A stretch of DNA of 64,000 nt from Armigeres subalbatus (GCF_024139115.2 NC_085141.1:220199783-220263782); one strand, 5' to 3'. Numbered from the stretch's first letter, positions 20,661 to 32,800 are shown. The notes: generated from the sequence alone by a model not told the origin. Made by a program: numbers and translations.

Positions 20661-21060
20661 CTTCAATGTGAGCAGCACGACGTTCTCCACGCACTGCTTG
20701 CTCAGCTACCGTAAAGTTGGAGGGGTTTTTCTTGATGCCGTTAATGGTCAGACTCGCCATAGAGGAGCGTTCGGTCAGATATTTCAGCTTACTTTGAATG
20801 TCAGAGGCGCCGTTGCACTAGTAGAGCAATATTATCAGCCAAATCGAAGTCGTTTAGATGTTCCATAGAACTAGGTTGCAAGAGCAGTCCACGGCTTGGT
20901 ACACGATCAATCGCATTTACCAAAGTCTCATCGATTACGATGACGAACAGTAGCGGAGATAGAACACAAGACTCTGCATGTATGTCTGCATGTCACCGGG
21001 AGGCTTTTAGGATTTCATCGAATGGCTGTTTCAATCTCCTACAGTGATGGGCTCGCAGTT
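20661..21060 (-). pseudogene. RTE-like reverse transcriptase fossil around the catalytic motif
   Basis: Minus-strand frame from about 20975 down to 20800 reads SCVLSPLLFVIVIDETLVNA, IDRVPSRGLLLQ and HLNDFDLADNIALLVQRRL, then a stop. The family pattern is GVRQGCVLSPLLFxxVID...LDFADDIALL. So motif B (RQGC) and motif C are visible, with FADD decayed to LADN. Continuing scraps (SDRT, SLTIN) reach 20665. It abuts the MITE at 20464-20660, which probably inserted into it or beside it. Inactive: stop codons and a lost catalytic Asp. Confidence 0.8.
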
Positions 21061-21859
21061 GACGCGGGTAATACGTTGCACACTTGCCGACGAAACTTGA
21101 AGAAGTTGCTTAAGGAGCTCAAAGCAACGTTTCAGCTGATAACTAACCTGTTGCGACTTTCACTGACATGCTAGGATTCATCCTTGCTGCACTCAGCCGT
21201 CGTGAGATATCATAGAGCAGGTTATTGTCACCAGCTACACGGTAGCTGAATTTTTTAAATCTTTGTCGATCTCTCCGATGAGCTGAGGATCTCCCTTACA
21301 ATGACGATTCAGTCGGAATCCGAAACAGACATATGCAACTGCTGAATTGCAGAAGGGTGTGATGAACATAATGCAGACAGCAAATTAAGTCATAGAAAAT
21401 AATTTCAGTTGTAGATTGACAACTTTTGCCATTTTACTCGGAATGCAGCTTACTCTAGGTCACAGTTTTCAAGTTCACTTGTTGCTGAGCTTCTGTCGAA
21501 TCGGAATATAGAATGAAGGGGAGCGAATACGGATTTTTTCCATAAGTTCCACGATGTCATAACTACAAAAACAGCTCATGCATTTTAGTGTGAATACCGC
21601 GAATATTCTAATAGTAAGATAGTGCGAAGAGGTGTTCGCAGATTCTATTGGATCATAGGCAACGTTCGAGTCGACATTTATTGGCTAGGTGGATGATGGA
21701 AAAGAGATAATGAGGTCGTTCCCGCATCGAAAAGCGGCGTTGGTTTATAATGTAAGAAAATGGCGTCATAATGTAAGAAAATGGCGTCATGGTCTATGAT
21801 CTCCCGGAATTGTATTGCTGGTGCTCGGTTGCATCGCCTTCGATTTGAGATCATTGTGA
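21061..21859. other. Unassigned, possibly decayed LINE sequence
   Basis: Minus-strand translation gives short readable stretches (for example FRIPTESSL and DEILKASR) that may continue the RTE-like fossil upstream, but no diagnostic motif. A 17-bp phrase (ATAATGTAAGAAAATGG) is repeated in tandem near 21748-21790. Confidence 0.35.
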
Positions 21860-22140
21860 ACTCCAACTTTGAACGATATGGACGACATCGTCAAAGGCTC
21901 TCGGGACTAGAGATTTGGTCACGATGACATACGTCTGCAGGTACTCCTTAGCGAGATTTTGAACGACGGTTTCTAAAAGTTCGGGAGGTATTTTTGTCAA
22001 ATAGAACCAGACATTATCATCCAGGTTCTCAACTAAACCAACCGAGACACCCTTGGCAGATTAGACAGTGTCACAGAAAATTCTCGAAGGGTGATCCGTA
22101 CATCCAGATGCTGCCTCATCAGGCATTTACTTTACAGTAG
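21860..22140 (-). pseudogene. Unrecognised coding fossil
   Basis: Minus strand shows two adjacent coherent frames: KCLMRQHLDVRITLREFSVT then LSNLPRVSRLV. After a shift come VGLVENLDDNVWFYLTKIPP, ELLETVVQNLAKEYLQTYVI and VTKSLVPRAFDDVVHIVQSW. The amino-acid composition is that of a globular protein, quite unlike the surrounding junk, and the frame runs 60 codons between stops. I do not recognise the family. A retrotransposon Gag-like or host-derived fragment are possibilities. Confidence 0.4.
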
Positions 22141-22159
22141 GACGGTTGGTTTCCGAAAC

Positions 22160-22236
22160 AAAAACAATGAAATTCCAAATAATTTTGCTAGAGTTATGTA
22201 TACTCTAGCAAAATTATTTAAAATTTCATTGTTTTT
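22160..22236. repeat. Near-perfect palindrome of 77 bp
   Basis: AAAAACAATGAAATTCC... pairs with ...AATTTCATTGTTTTT, with AATAATTTTGCTAGAGT and ACTCTAGCAAAATTATT as inner arms and TATGT as a loop. It could be a minimal foldback element. Confidence 0.85.
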
Positions 22237-22264
22237 TCATAAGCAATGCTAAGAAAAACATGGA

Positions 22265-24795
22265 AATAAAGAAAATACCTGGGAAATATTGAAGAAATTC
22301 CGGAGGAAATTCAAAAGAATTTCTCTAGGTAACTTAAACAAATCACGAGAACACTCCTTTCCTAGGATAACACCGAAGAGTTTTCCAGGAAATTCTGAAG
22401 AAATCCCCAAAGAAAACTCGGACGATTTTTTCTGTGGAAACTCCGAAAACTTGCCAGAGGAAATTACAAATATTTTACCGAGGGAATTTTAAAGAAATCC
22501 CAAAGAATGTTACAAGGAAGTTCCAAAGATTTTTTCGAGCAAAGTCCGAAGATATTTTCAGAGAAAATTATTAAATAAATTCCAAAAGTTATGCCGAGAT
22601 AATTTTTCGTGGATCTGGATGTCACGAAAAATTCTGAAGATTTTTTCAAAGAAAACTCCGAAGCACTTTACGAGAAGATTTTAAAGATTATTAAGATTAT
22701 AAAGATTATATTAGATTTTTTTAAAATAATTTCCCAAAATTCGAGGATCCCGGAAAGGCTTCAGAAAAAAATGAAGAACAAATACGCAGAACTTCACAAG
22801 AGTTTTCACAAGAGAAATTCCGAAGAGTTTCCAAGGGAAATTCTAAGAATTTCCCAAGGAAAATTAAAACAATTTCCGAGGTAATTACGACGCATTTGCC
22901 TCGAGAAAGTTCTGAGAAATTTCAAGAGTAATTTAGAAAAAAAAACTGAGAAAAATTCGAAGGTTTTCCTGAAAAACTTTGAACAATTTCCAATGGCAAT
23001 TCCAAAGATTTTCCGAGATAAACCCCAAGAATTTTCCAAGGAAATGGCGAAGATTTTCCAGAGAAAATTCAGAATGCTTTCCCGAGGAAATTTAGAAAAA
23101 AAAAATCAAGGAAAAATCCGAAGAATTTTACGAGCGAATTTTTCGGGAAACTCTGGAGACTTTTCAGAGGAAACTCCAAAGAATTTCCCGAGGAAAATCA
23201 AAAATTTTCCAAGGAAAATTCCAAACAATTTTCTGCGAAAAAACTCAAAAAATTTTCCAAGAAATTTCTGAAGAATTTTCCAACGAAACTCAGTAAAATT
23301 CCTTGAGGATATTCCAACCAAATTCCGAAGATTTTTCCGACGAAAATACGAAATATTTTTTTAGGAAACTCCGAAGAAATTCTGGAGATGATTCCTAAGA
23401 ATTTCACAATAAAACACCAAATAACTTTCCAAGGGCCCTCCTTAGCCGTGCGGTAAGACGCGCGGCTACAAAGCAAGACCATGCTGAGGGTGGCTGGGTT
23501 CGATTCCCGGTGCCGGTCTAGGCAATTTTCGGATTGCAAATTGTCTCGACTTTCCTGGGCATAAAAGTATAATCGTGCTAGCCTCATGATATACAACTGC
23601 AAAAATGGTAACCTGGCTTAGAAACCTCGCGGTTAATAACTGTGGAAGTGCTTAATGAACACTAAGCTGCGAGGCGGCTCTGTCCCAGTGTGGGGATGGT
23701 GGGGATGTAATGCCAATAAAAAAAACTTTCCGAGGAACCTTTTCCAAAAAAATTCCAAATAATTTTCCAAAAAAATCCTATTTTTCCAAGGAAATTCCAA
23801 GAATTTTGCAAGGAAACTCAGAAGAATTTTTCTAGGAAATTCAAAGATTTTCCTGAGGTAATTCCAAAAAAAAAATCGAAGCATTTCCCTTAACCCGATG
23901 ATTCCCACCGATAAATTTCGATGAATTTCTAAAGATTTTACCGAAGAATTCCTCTAAGAAAAAAATTCCCTATTTTTTCAAGAAAATTTCGTAGAATTTC
24001 CGAAGTCCAAAGAATTTCCTGAGGGAATTCCAAAGATTCTCCCGAAGAAATATCCGAGAAAATTCCGTAGATTTTTTAGAAATATTTCCTAGGGAAATAC
24101 CAGAGATTTTCATGAGAAAATTCCCAAGTTTTCACAAATGAAACACTAAAGAACTCAACGATAAAAATCCGAAGAATTTTCGGAGGAAGCTCTTCCATGA
24201 AAACCAAAAGTATTCCTGAGGAAATTGAAAAAGGATGCGAAGGAAACTCAGAACATTTTCCCAGAAAAATGCAGAAAAATTTTGCGAAAGAGTTCAGAAG
24301 AGCTTTACGAAAAAAATCCGAAGATTTTTCCTAAGAAATTCTGAATAATTTCCCGAGGAAAAATAAAGAACCTCCCTAGGAAAATCCGCAGAATTTCCCG
24401 ACGAAACCCTAAAGAATTTTCCCAGTAATTTTTTTTTTAAGGAATCCACAGATTTTCCTGAGGAAATTTTAGAAGAAAAAATCAAAGGAAAACCTGAAGA
24501 AATTCTGGAGATTTTTTTGAGAAAATTTCGAAAATTTTACCTAAACAATTCCGATGACTTTCCCGTGGAAATTCTGAAGAATTACCCTAAGTAAATTTTA
24601 AGAACTTTTCGAGAAAAATTCGATGAATTTACCGAGGAATTTCCAAAAAAATAGATTAAGCATATTTCAAACAATTTTCCAACTTTCAGAGAAAATTCCC
24701 GAGTTTCCTGCGAAACAATTTTTAGAAAGAAATTCCGAAGAACTACCCTAGAAAATTCAAAAATTTCTCTCATGGAAACTCTAAGACCCTATGGA
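22265..24795. repeat. Degenerate GAAATTCCGAAGAATTTTCC array, block 1
   Basis: Continuous variants of GAAATTCC, GAAGAATTTTCCGAGG and CCAAAGAATTTCC recur with variable 20-30-bp spacing. The array is interrupted only by a Feilai SINE (23434-23726). Open frames on both strands (up to 134 codons) follow the unit. Further blocks: 26853-27975, 29690-30498, 32140-32800, 41935-42180. Confidence 0.9.
23434..23726 (+). mobile_element. Feilai: Feilai SINE, copy 1
   Basis: tRNA-derived head with A-box-like TTAGCCGTGCGGTAAGACG and B box GGTTCGATTCC (23497-23507). It is followed by the characteristic body (GTCTAGGCAATTTTCGGATT, TGATATACAACTGC, AACTGTGGAAGTGC, AAGCTGCGAGGCGGCTCTG) and an A-rich end. A small duplication GGGGATGGTGGGGATG lies near the 3' end. 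It inserted into the GAAATTCC array. Feilai is the SINE family described from Aedes aegypti, so it is the main taxonomic clue. Pol III transcription from the internal boxes is expected for the family. Confidence 0.9.
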
Positions 24796-24869
24796 GATCT
24801 GAGTAAGCCGTGCTCAAAAACGGATGGAATCAATTTTCGCACGTCAAAAATTTATCCTAAGGAAAAAAT

Positions 24870-25009
24870 CTAGACCAACATATGAAAAGGGCGAAACAGC
24901 CAAAATTTATTGTTTCTTGTTCCTCGTCTACATACATAACTATGTACATCGACAAAGAATCAGAAAGGATACATTTTGGCTGTTACGCCCTTTTCAAATG
25001 TTGGTCTAG
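24870..25009. mobile_element. Palindromic MITE, family A, copy 2
   Basis: CTAGACCAACATATGAAAAG at the left and CTTTTCAAATGTTGGTCTAG at the right, both within about 140 bp. The arms diverge more than in copy 1 (11046-11179), and the turning point is near ACATAACTATGTACAT. It sits just past the right edge of the GAAATTCC array. Confidence 0.9.
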
Positions 25010-26759
25010 AAATATGTTTTTGTACTCCCCGTCATCTTAAATTGAAGTGTTCTGAAAAATTGAATCATGAAGAAAAGTTAAAAAAAATCGTTTCACACTT
25101 CTTCAAGAAATGATACAGTGTCGGAAGAATCTCTTTACTCGGATTGCGAAGTTTTTCCATCAACTGAAATTGCTGAGTGGTTCCTGCCAGTTTTACAAGT
25201 CGTTAGTAGCAGCTTAAGATGAGCGTGATAGTCGATTCAAACTTGGAGTTGGAACGTATACCGATGGCCACAAAAGGAACGAAGGTTTGATACGGTATTG
25301 ATACATCGGTAAGTCCGTTTCTTTATAATTCATACGCGAGTTATCACTCGGTTTGATTGTCGGTCGTCTATCGACTCCAAACACAATGTTTTTGGTGTTC
25401 CAGTTATATTATATAGGGTACCAAGACATTTCATTAGATTGTCTACAAAAAATTGTTTAAAAGACTACTAACAGTAAATCAATAGTTGGAGCAGCAGGCA
25501 CAAAGATTATATAAAATGGCATTTCAATTGGGACATTCTAATGACAATGTATATGACTTCATTCCAGGTTTTATTTGATCTTTATTATTGTTTTTTTTGT
25601 TATAATTAGCTTGATATACTAACACCAAAGCTACTATAAACACATTACATAGTATATTGTATTTCATGTATTCATTAATCTTACTTTATTACTTTAATTA
25701 TGAAGGTACGACCTGATAATCCCAGTATTCGATATTCCATTGAAAGGAGCATTACGAATGGAAAAATAATTAATAAATAATATTTTTTATAACTTCTAAT
25801 TAAAACATTAGTTTCAAGAAATCGCTTAGTCAAAATATGTTTATTTATGATATGTCTTCTCAATTGCTACAATCCAAGAGTTAAATTGTACAGTATTAAA
25901 AATCATGCAAATCTCAACTTAAATTATTAGCTGGTAAAAACTCGGTAGTTTTCATTCGCATGAGAATTTGAAACATTTAGCGTTATTTTGAACACATTTC
26001 GCAACGTCAAAAAGACTAGAGATAGATTTTAAAATTAAGAGGGCTCTATTTTGAAATGATTTGTGGTAGATTTGCATATACTCAGGCATTAGAAACAGTA
26101 TTTACTCGGATTTGTTCCACAATCATAGAAAAGCGAAGGACTTTTCGATGGGCCAGCATAGAAGTAAGCTACTCATTTTTTTCAATCTGCAGTTCCTTAA
26201 ATAACCACAGCGAGATTAGATAAGGAAAATTAACATATGGAAAAGAAAATTAATGAATTTCAATTTACATAGAAAATCCCGCCTTGCGAGTTTGTTATTC
26301 ATTGGTCACCGATTGAGAAGATCAATTTTCTTCAGGTCATCAAAATTTAGTTTTGTTTTGTGCGGGTGAATAAATAAATTAGAAAATAAAATTTTAGATC
26401 GCGCTCAGACATGTTTTCTTCGGTAAGCAGAACGATCGGCCGGTCACCGGAATTTTGTTCTGCTTTGTGCTCCCTTTAAATAAAATGATGAGTTTTATTT
26501 CCATCGACCAAACTACACGTTATACACGGCATACCGTTTACCAAAACGAACCCTGCCACAGTCCCTACCCCATATATCCAACATCCCAATGATTTCTCGT
26601 GGAAGTGCAGATGACTCGTCGGCTTCTATCAAAGCGAGAATCATGTCAACATTTTCCTACCCATTCCTTAATTGACCTGCATTCGGACACGGCCGGCGCT
26701 GGTATTGCTTATTTTAAGGTCACCAGTTTTTACACATTGAAGATGATGTTAGTCCCAAA
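25010..26759. other. Long AT-rich stretch without identifiable gene
   Basis: No transposon ends, tandem repeats or domains recognised. The segment 26400-26600 is slightly more GC-rich and contains GATCGGCCGGTCACCGG, but no coding signal is evident. Confidence 0.45.
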
Positions 26760-26852
26760 CATCATCTGTTGGTTCTCTGTGTAATTACAGCTGACCTGGC
26801 AATAACGGAGTAGCAACCGTGGGCGGTCAATCATGCTCATGCTCATGCTCAT
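26760..26852 (+). mobile_element. 5'-truncated SINE 3' end with (CATGCT)n tail
   Basis: The sequence GGTTCTCTGTGTAATTACAG, AGTAGCAACCGTGGGCGG, GTCAATCATGCTCATGCTC matches the 3' part of the SINE at 6189-6534, including the same hexanucleotide tail. No tRNA head is visible upstream. It lies at the left edge of a GAAATTCC block. Confidence 0.6.
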
Positions 26853-27975
26853 GGAAACTCTAAAGACCCTAAGAAAAATTGAAGAATTTCCGTTTGCGGG
26901 GAAACCCCTCACTTTTTTGAGAAATTTGAGAAATTCCGAAAAATTTCCCGAGAAGAATCCTACGACTTTCCCGAGCTTTGAAGATTTTCCTGGGGAAATT
27001 CCTAACAATTTCTCGAGGAACTCCAAAGGAAACTCCGAAGAATTTTCCGAAGAAATTAAAAAAAAATCATGAGAAAATTTCGAAGATTTTTCCGTGGAGT
27101 CTCCAAAAAAAAACCCAAAGACATTTGCTCGGCTCGTCGAGCTGATTTAATTGGTATATGACACTATGGATCTACGGGCCTTCTATAAGAAGTTCGTCCT
27201 TGGAGTGAAATTTTGTTGTACGAGAAGGGCGAAAACTTAGAATATTCCGAAGATTTTAATGGGAAAATTTTAATAATTTGCAGATGGAACATCGAAGATT
27301 ATACCGAGAAGATTTTTTCGAGGATAATCCGAGGATTTTCCTGAGGATATTCCGTAAAATTTTACGAAATTTGAAAATTTTCCTGGAGAGATTCTGAAGG
27401 TTTTCTCGAAGAAATTGGGAAGAATTTTCAGAGGAAATTCCAAAGTTTTTTCCTCAAGAAGTACCGACGAATTTCCCGTTATTTTCCTCAGGAAGATCCA
27501 AAGAAAAAGTCCAAGAAATGTCCAGAGAAAATTAAAAAAAAATCAGGCGAAAATTCCAAAGAACTTTCCATAGAATATTTTCGAATATTTTCCCGAGAAA
27601 GATTTTCTCAAGATAATTCTTAAGACTTTCCCAAGGAAACTCCATAGAATTTCTTAAACATATTCCAAAGAATTTCCCAAGGATACTCCGGAGAATGTTC
27701 CTTGGAAATTCCACAATTTTTTTGAGAAAATTTTAAATAGTTTGCAGGTGAAACATTGAAAAATTTACTGAGAAGATTTTTCCGAGGTAACTTAAATGTA
27801 TCTCCCTTGGAAAAAAAAAAGATTTTCCTGAGGAAATTCCGAAAAAAATCCCGAGGAAAATCCGAAGAAATTTTCAAGAACACCAAAGAACTTTTCGAGA
27901 AACTTCCGGAAATTTCCAAGGAAAGAAATCAGAGGAAATTCTAATGATTTTCCCAAAAAATCCTAAGAATTTACC
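26853..27975. repeat. GAAATTCC array, block 2
   Basis: Same degenerate unit as block 1, interrupted by a transposon piece at 27125-27238 and ended by the hAT-like element at 27981. Short open frames on both strands are artefacts. Confidence 0.85.
27125..27238 (+). mobile_element. Right-end fragment of the CCTTTCTCG transposon
   Basis: CTCGTCGAGCTGATTTAATT, GGTATATGACACTATGG, GGCCTTCTATAAGAAGTTCG and GTACGAGAAGGGCGAAAA correspond in order to 9435-9557. Only this 115-bp end is present, inside the GAAATTCC array. Confidence 0.75.
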
Positions 27976-27980
27976 GATGA

Positions 27981-29684
27981 CAGGGCTGGTAGCGACCGAA
28001 GCCATTCAAAATAGTGACTTTAGTGACCAAAGCTGACGAAAAAAGGGACCAAATAGTGACTTTCAGTTGCAGAAAAAGTGACCAAATAGTGACTTCCAAT
28101 TTCAATTGCAAGTTCGATGAGACAAAATCAAACATTTTTTGGGTCAAAGGAGAATATTTTTTTGTAATTTGTGGCGGAAAACATCTTTCACTCGCCACTC
28201 TTTTCTCTTAGAACGAGCTCAGAAGAAAAATGAAAATCGTACTCGGTAACTTTTATCTACTCAGTGGCTAAGTAAAATTATTGCTCTCTCTTTTAACCCC
28301 ACGGAAATTTTACTCAATATCAGTAAAAAGCAGGACAACCTAAAACTATGAGTAGTCTGCAAGCAAATCAAATTTTTACGCCACTGGAAGTGATCGAAAT
28401 ATAGTTATCACTCTTAACACCTGTTTTTCTTACCTGAAAATTATTTCTCGGCGAATATCTGCGTGAATGAGCATTCTCTTCTCGTGAGAATAAGTGAAAA
28501 TTATGATCATTGGATTAGCTGCCTACTTAAGAAAGATGCAGAGAACTCTAACGATTTGTCATAGGTGTCACGGATGTTTTTGGAATTTTTAGTGCGACAG
28601 AAACAACAGTAGGATCGCTTTGGTAGAAAACGATACAAAAATTATGAAGATTCATGTACAACGAGCTTGGGATTGAACGTTCGACCTCCTGCTTGTAATG
28701 AATTGCCATGCTCTCTGAATTTTTAAATATTTTTACTCCAAAATACGCAGATTTTCCAACTTGAGGTGCGTATTCATGAACGATTTTTGCTATGGAATTC
28801 GACAGCGCATGCAATCTTCAAAATTGGGGACTTGATCGCCTTTCTGTGATATCTACTCAATAAATATTTGTTTAGAGCAAACCCTTCATTACATCTGTAA
28901 AAAAGCCGCTTGAGAACAAATTATATTTTCTTGAATTTTTTAGACAAATGCTTATATGGATGCCTAATGAGAGATAAAGTCTCCTCAAATTGAGGCAAAA
29001 ACTCAAAATTCAAATATCCTGAAGTTGTGGTGGAATGATGGCATTTTTATCAGTGAAGACCATTTAGCATATTTATGGATTTGTGCTGTGAAAAAATGAT
29101 AGCATTTGTAACATATACAATTTGGTTGATTTTGTAAATCGTTGGTTAATCCTCCCCACAAACTCAATCATTTCCAGCTTACCACAGATAAGCAAGATAG
29201 TAAAACCTGTTTTACTGTTGTGGAGTGTTACAAATATCCGATCATGGGCAGTTTAGTTCTTGGTAAAACAGGGGAGAATCAAGTCTTCTCACCTGCCCCT
29301 ACTGCATAAAGTTTGAGTTAAAAAACTAAATCGACAGGTCTCCTGCTTGCATGACGGTATACCAATTTATAAACTGTGACGTAAAACACCTTCAATTAGC
29401 TACTGGTGAAATGTCAATAGGAGCAACGAGTTAAATGGCTGGCGATGTTGCAGAGTGATCATTTTTCCAAGATCCGTAATTTCATTTCCGCCATAAACAA
29501 AACAGCTTCCGATGGATAAAGCTTTATAAAAAAATCTTAGTCAATAGTTTCAAAATAGTTGAAAATAGTGACTTTTTGCGAGAAAAAGTGACTTTAGTGA
29601 CTTGAGGTCGAAAAAAGAGACTTTTTAGTGACTAGCCCGAAAAAAGTGACCAAGTCACTAAAAAGTGACCCGCTACCAGGCCTG
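27981..29684. mobile_element. hAT-like non-autonomous element (CAGGGCTGGTAGCG ends)
   Basis: The left end CAGGGCTGGTAGCG and right end CGCTACCAGGCCTG match 13 of 14 when inverted. Flanks share CGATGA (27975-27980 and 29685-29690), compatible with the 8-bp duplication of hAT elements if two bases have decayed. Both subterminal zones repeat AAATAGTGACTTT/AAAAAGTGACC phrases. It carries a SINE (28510-28700). It lacks a transposase and inserted into the GAAATTCC array. Confidence 0.65.
28510..28700 (-). mobile_element. Degenerate tRNA-headed SINE nested in the hAT-like element
   Basis: It aligns in order with the SINE at 3998-4442: CCTACTTAAGAAAGATGCAG, AGAACTCTAACG, AACAGTAGGATCGCTTTGGT. The tRNA head complement GGGATTGAACGTTCGACC and CCTGCTTGTAATG is damaged. 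No tail or target duplication survives. Confidence 0.6.
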
Positions 29685-29689
29685 CGATG

Positions 29690-30498
29690 ACACCGTAAAG
29701 ATCTGATCGGGAAAATTTTGTAGAATTTTCCCAGAAAACTCCTTGAATTTTTCCAAAAAAAACTCTAAGGATTTTTTTGAGAAAATTCCAGAGAATTTCC
29801 TGAGGAAATTTCAAAGATTCTTCCCAGATTATTCCGGAGATTTCACCGGGAATAATCCAAAGAATTTCACGAGAAAACCTTAAAAAATCTTGTGGGAACT
29901 GTAAAGATTTTTCCGAGATAATTGCGTAAATATTTTCGAGATAAAAACCGAGGAATTTTCCGAGAAAAATCCTATTATTTTTCCGAAGAAATTCCTAAGA
30001 AATTCTCCAAGGAGCTCCATTTTTTCGCGCATGAATTCGGAAGAAATTTTTGGAGAAATCTCCAAGGATTCTCCCGAGTAAATTTTGAAGAATTATCCGA
30101 AAATAGATCCTAAGAAATCCTAAATATGAATGAAACATCGAGGAACTTACCAGGAAAATTCCAAAAAATTGTCAGAGGAATCTCCAAAGAATTTTCTGAA
30201 GAATGTTTAAAAAGTTTACCGAAGAAAACAAAGACATTTCCGCAGAAAAAGTATCATAGATAATTCGAAGTACTCATGGAACAAAAATGTTTAACAGAGA
30301 AATTCCGAGAAAACTTCGAACATTTTATTAGAAAAATGACTAAAAAATTTCCGAAGGAATTCCGAAGAGCTTCCCGAGAAATTTCCGAAGATTTTCCTTA
30401 GGAAATTTTGAGGAATTTCCCTATTTTAAAAAGAAGAACTTCGCGAGGAAAATCAGAAAAAATTTCCCTAGAAACCCAAAGAATTTCTCCAGGATATC
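29690..30498. repeat. GAAATTCC array, block 3
   Basis: Continuation of the same degenerate unit on the right of the hAT-like element, ending at a TCTTGTCTTGTCTTG run (30497-30513). Confidence 0.85.
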
Positions 30499-31700
30499 TT
30501 GTCTTGTCTTGTCTTAGCACATGCACAGCCAGTATTGAAAAGCATCCTGGAAATGTCGGTTGTGTTCCCGAGCATTTTCTTGTCTGCATTAATATTTGCA
30601 GCATATCATAAATATGACACAAGTATTAAAACGGCCAGGCCCACCGTGCAGGCTTGAATTTGGGAGACAATCCATAACTCCCCGGTAATCAGATTATTTA
30701 GAAATAAATAACATGATCAACGAAGAGTTTTGAATCTACGAAAGGAAGAAACGGGGACAGCCGTACCAACCGTTTCACATTCAGGGGAAAATATGATTGG
30801 CGAAATCGTTGGGAGTGACTTTGCTAAGAAGATTAATGTACACTCCATGGGTCCTCGACGTCTTGGGATGGGACACAGTTTTTAGTCTAGTGCCCTGGCT
30901 TATACATTGATGGGCAAAAGTATTCGCATAGATTAAGATAGATTACTATGAAAACATGACGAATACTTATGTACATCAGTGTACATATAGGCCTAGGCTT
31001 AAGCGCCATTACTCGCTCTCTGGAACGAGAAAAAGAAACAAAAGCGATGAAAATCAAGCGAAAACTCATTGACGATAAAATTATACCATATTTTTACTTA
31101 CACTCCATATTTTCCGTCCTTGGAATCATTTTTTTCAACTACTCCCGTCGAAACACAATTTATTGAAATTGCTTACCACAAATTTTCGCGAAAAAAGAGT
31201 GAGGAATAAAAATTAAGAAACGAAAAAAATATCTTCAAGAAAGCCGATTTTCGTTCATTCTAGGTTCCGTTCTCCCAGGTTCATTCTAAAGAAAAGAGGA
31301 GTTAGTCAAAGATGTTTTTCACCTCAAACAGAAATCATAATATTTATATTTATCAAAAAACAATGCAAACAAATCCTATCCTTACTATGCGTTTGGAAAA
31401 GAAAGATGATTAAACGACAGCAAGGTCTATGATACGTTTGAACCTACGGAACAAACCATCTGGATTATTGGAATAATTTGCCCAACTTGGAACTGACCAA
31501 CGACAGCTCGCCCTAGATTGTAGTTATCCTGGAGATCAACTGTATCTCACTAGCTTCCATAAATCGTTGCATTGGGGCAAGAAACCAAATGAGCGTTACT
31601 AAAAACATGTTTTAAAATAAACCGAAACCAAAGATTCACTCCGAATCTTCTTGTTTTATCATTGTTGTATAAAATAATTGTTGAATTACCTTACCCACAT
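30499..31700. other. Unassigned region with (CTTGT)n and possible retroposon scrap
   Basis: Begins with a (TCTTG)3 run. The phrases CACAGCCAGTATTGAAAAGC, AACGGCCAGGCCCACCGTGC and AATCCATAACTCCCCGG look like part of a dispersed repeat, but I cannot define its family. From 30980 on it is AT-rich without features. Confidence 0.35.
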
Positions 31701-31707
31701 TTTATAA

Positions 31708-31992
31708 GTGTTTCAGAGATCTAGTGTATCCCGTAGAAAAAGTACGATTGTAATAAAACAATTACGAATTTTGTTTGAGATTGTAGATGATGGATTGTAC
31801 AATGTTGTGAATAAGAATATAATTGGAAACGGCTCACCGGAGATAACTGTCGAATCAACTTCAAATTCATGTCCTTCTAGTAAATGTTCCGTACATAAGT
31901 TGGTACAAACATCGAGTTCTTCTCCTCCGGTTGTCCGATGCGAAGTCAACTCACAGCTTAGTTCCACTTGTAGATCAGCCGCCAGTCGTTGA
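31708..31992 (+). CDS. Possible exon or coding fossil, serine-rich
   Basis: A 94-codon open frame immediately follows TGTTTCAG, a plausible splice acceptor (31708-31715). The translation begins RSSVSRRKSTIVIKQLRILF and continues EIVDDGLYNVV, with a Ser/Thr/Val-rich second half and a stop at 31990. Composition is protein-like, but the antisense strand is also open for 109 codons (31713-32042), so either, or neither, may be real. I recognise no domain and see no matching splice donor or neighbouring exon. Confidence 0.2.
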   Translation: MFQRSSVSRRKSTIVIKQLRILFEIVDDGLYNVVNKNIIGNGSPEITVESTSNSCPSSKCSVHKLVQTSSSSPPVVRCEVNSQLSSTCRSAASR

Positions 31993-32139
31993 TGCGCTCC
32001 ACATTTCTCGTCCCGTTCAGCGTTAGCACTGTGTTCCGCCATAGTTTGCGTCTCACAATCAAATTTCTTCGTTTAAAATACGCTTTCCTTTTCTATATTT
32101 TCTTATTTTTTTCTTTGACAACGGAACATTTTCACGACT

Positions 32140-32800
32140 TGTTCGTATCCAAAGAATTTCTCCAGGATATTCAACAAAAAAAAACCAAGAAAACTTCTAA
32201 GAATTTACTGAGGAATCTTTGTAGAGAAAATCCAATAAATTTCCAGAGGAAATAAAAAAACCGTGGAAAATCTGAAGAATTCCCCGAAGAAATTCCGAAG
32301 TTTTTGCCAATAGATTTCTAAGATTTTCTTGAAAAAAATCCGAAGCATTTCCCTAAACAAAACCGAAAAACATTTCAAGGAATATCCAATGAATTTCCGG
32401 AGGGATTCCCAAACAGAATAGTATTTGAGAATATTACAAAGAATTTCTCAAAGAAACTTCATAAAATTTTTCGAGGAATTTTCAAAAAAAATCATGAGAA
32501 AATTCAGAAGAATTTGCAGATGAAACACCGGAGAACTTTCCGAGAAAATTACGTTGATTTTTCTAAGAAATCTTTAAATAATATTCCGATCGAACTCTAG
32601 AGAACTTCCAGAGGAAAATACGAAAATCAGAAGAAATTCCAAGAATCCGTAGACTTTCACAAAGATTTTCGTGAGGAAACTCCCCCAGAAAATTTTCCCC
32701 AGAAAATTTCGATAAAACATTCTGTGGAAATTTGGGTAGATTTTCCTGGAGGAATTTGAAAGAATTTCTCGAAGAAATCCCTCCCATTTTTCCGGCAAAA
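32140..32800. repeat. GAAATTCC array, block 4
   Basis: Same unit as block 1 (AAAGAATTTCTCCAGGATATT, GAAATTCCGAAG). Minus-strand open frames 32563-32819 are artefacts. Confidence 0.85.

Noticed and set aside
23434..23510. Stand-alone tRNA gene
   Set aside because: The tRNA-like part is continuous with the Feilai body, repeated at 51632 and 61036.
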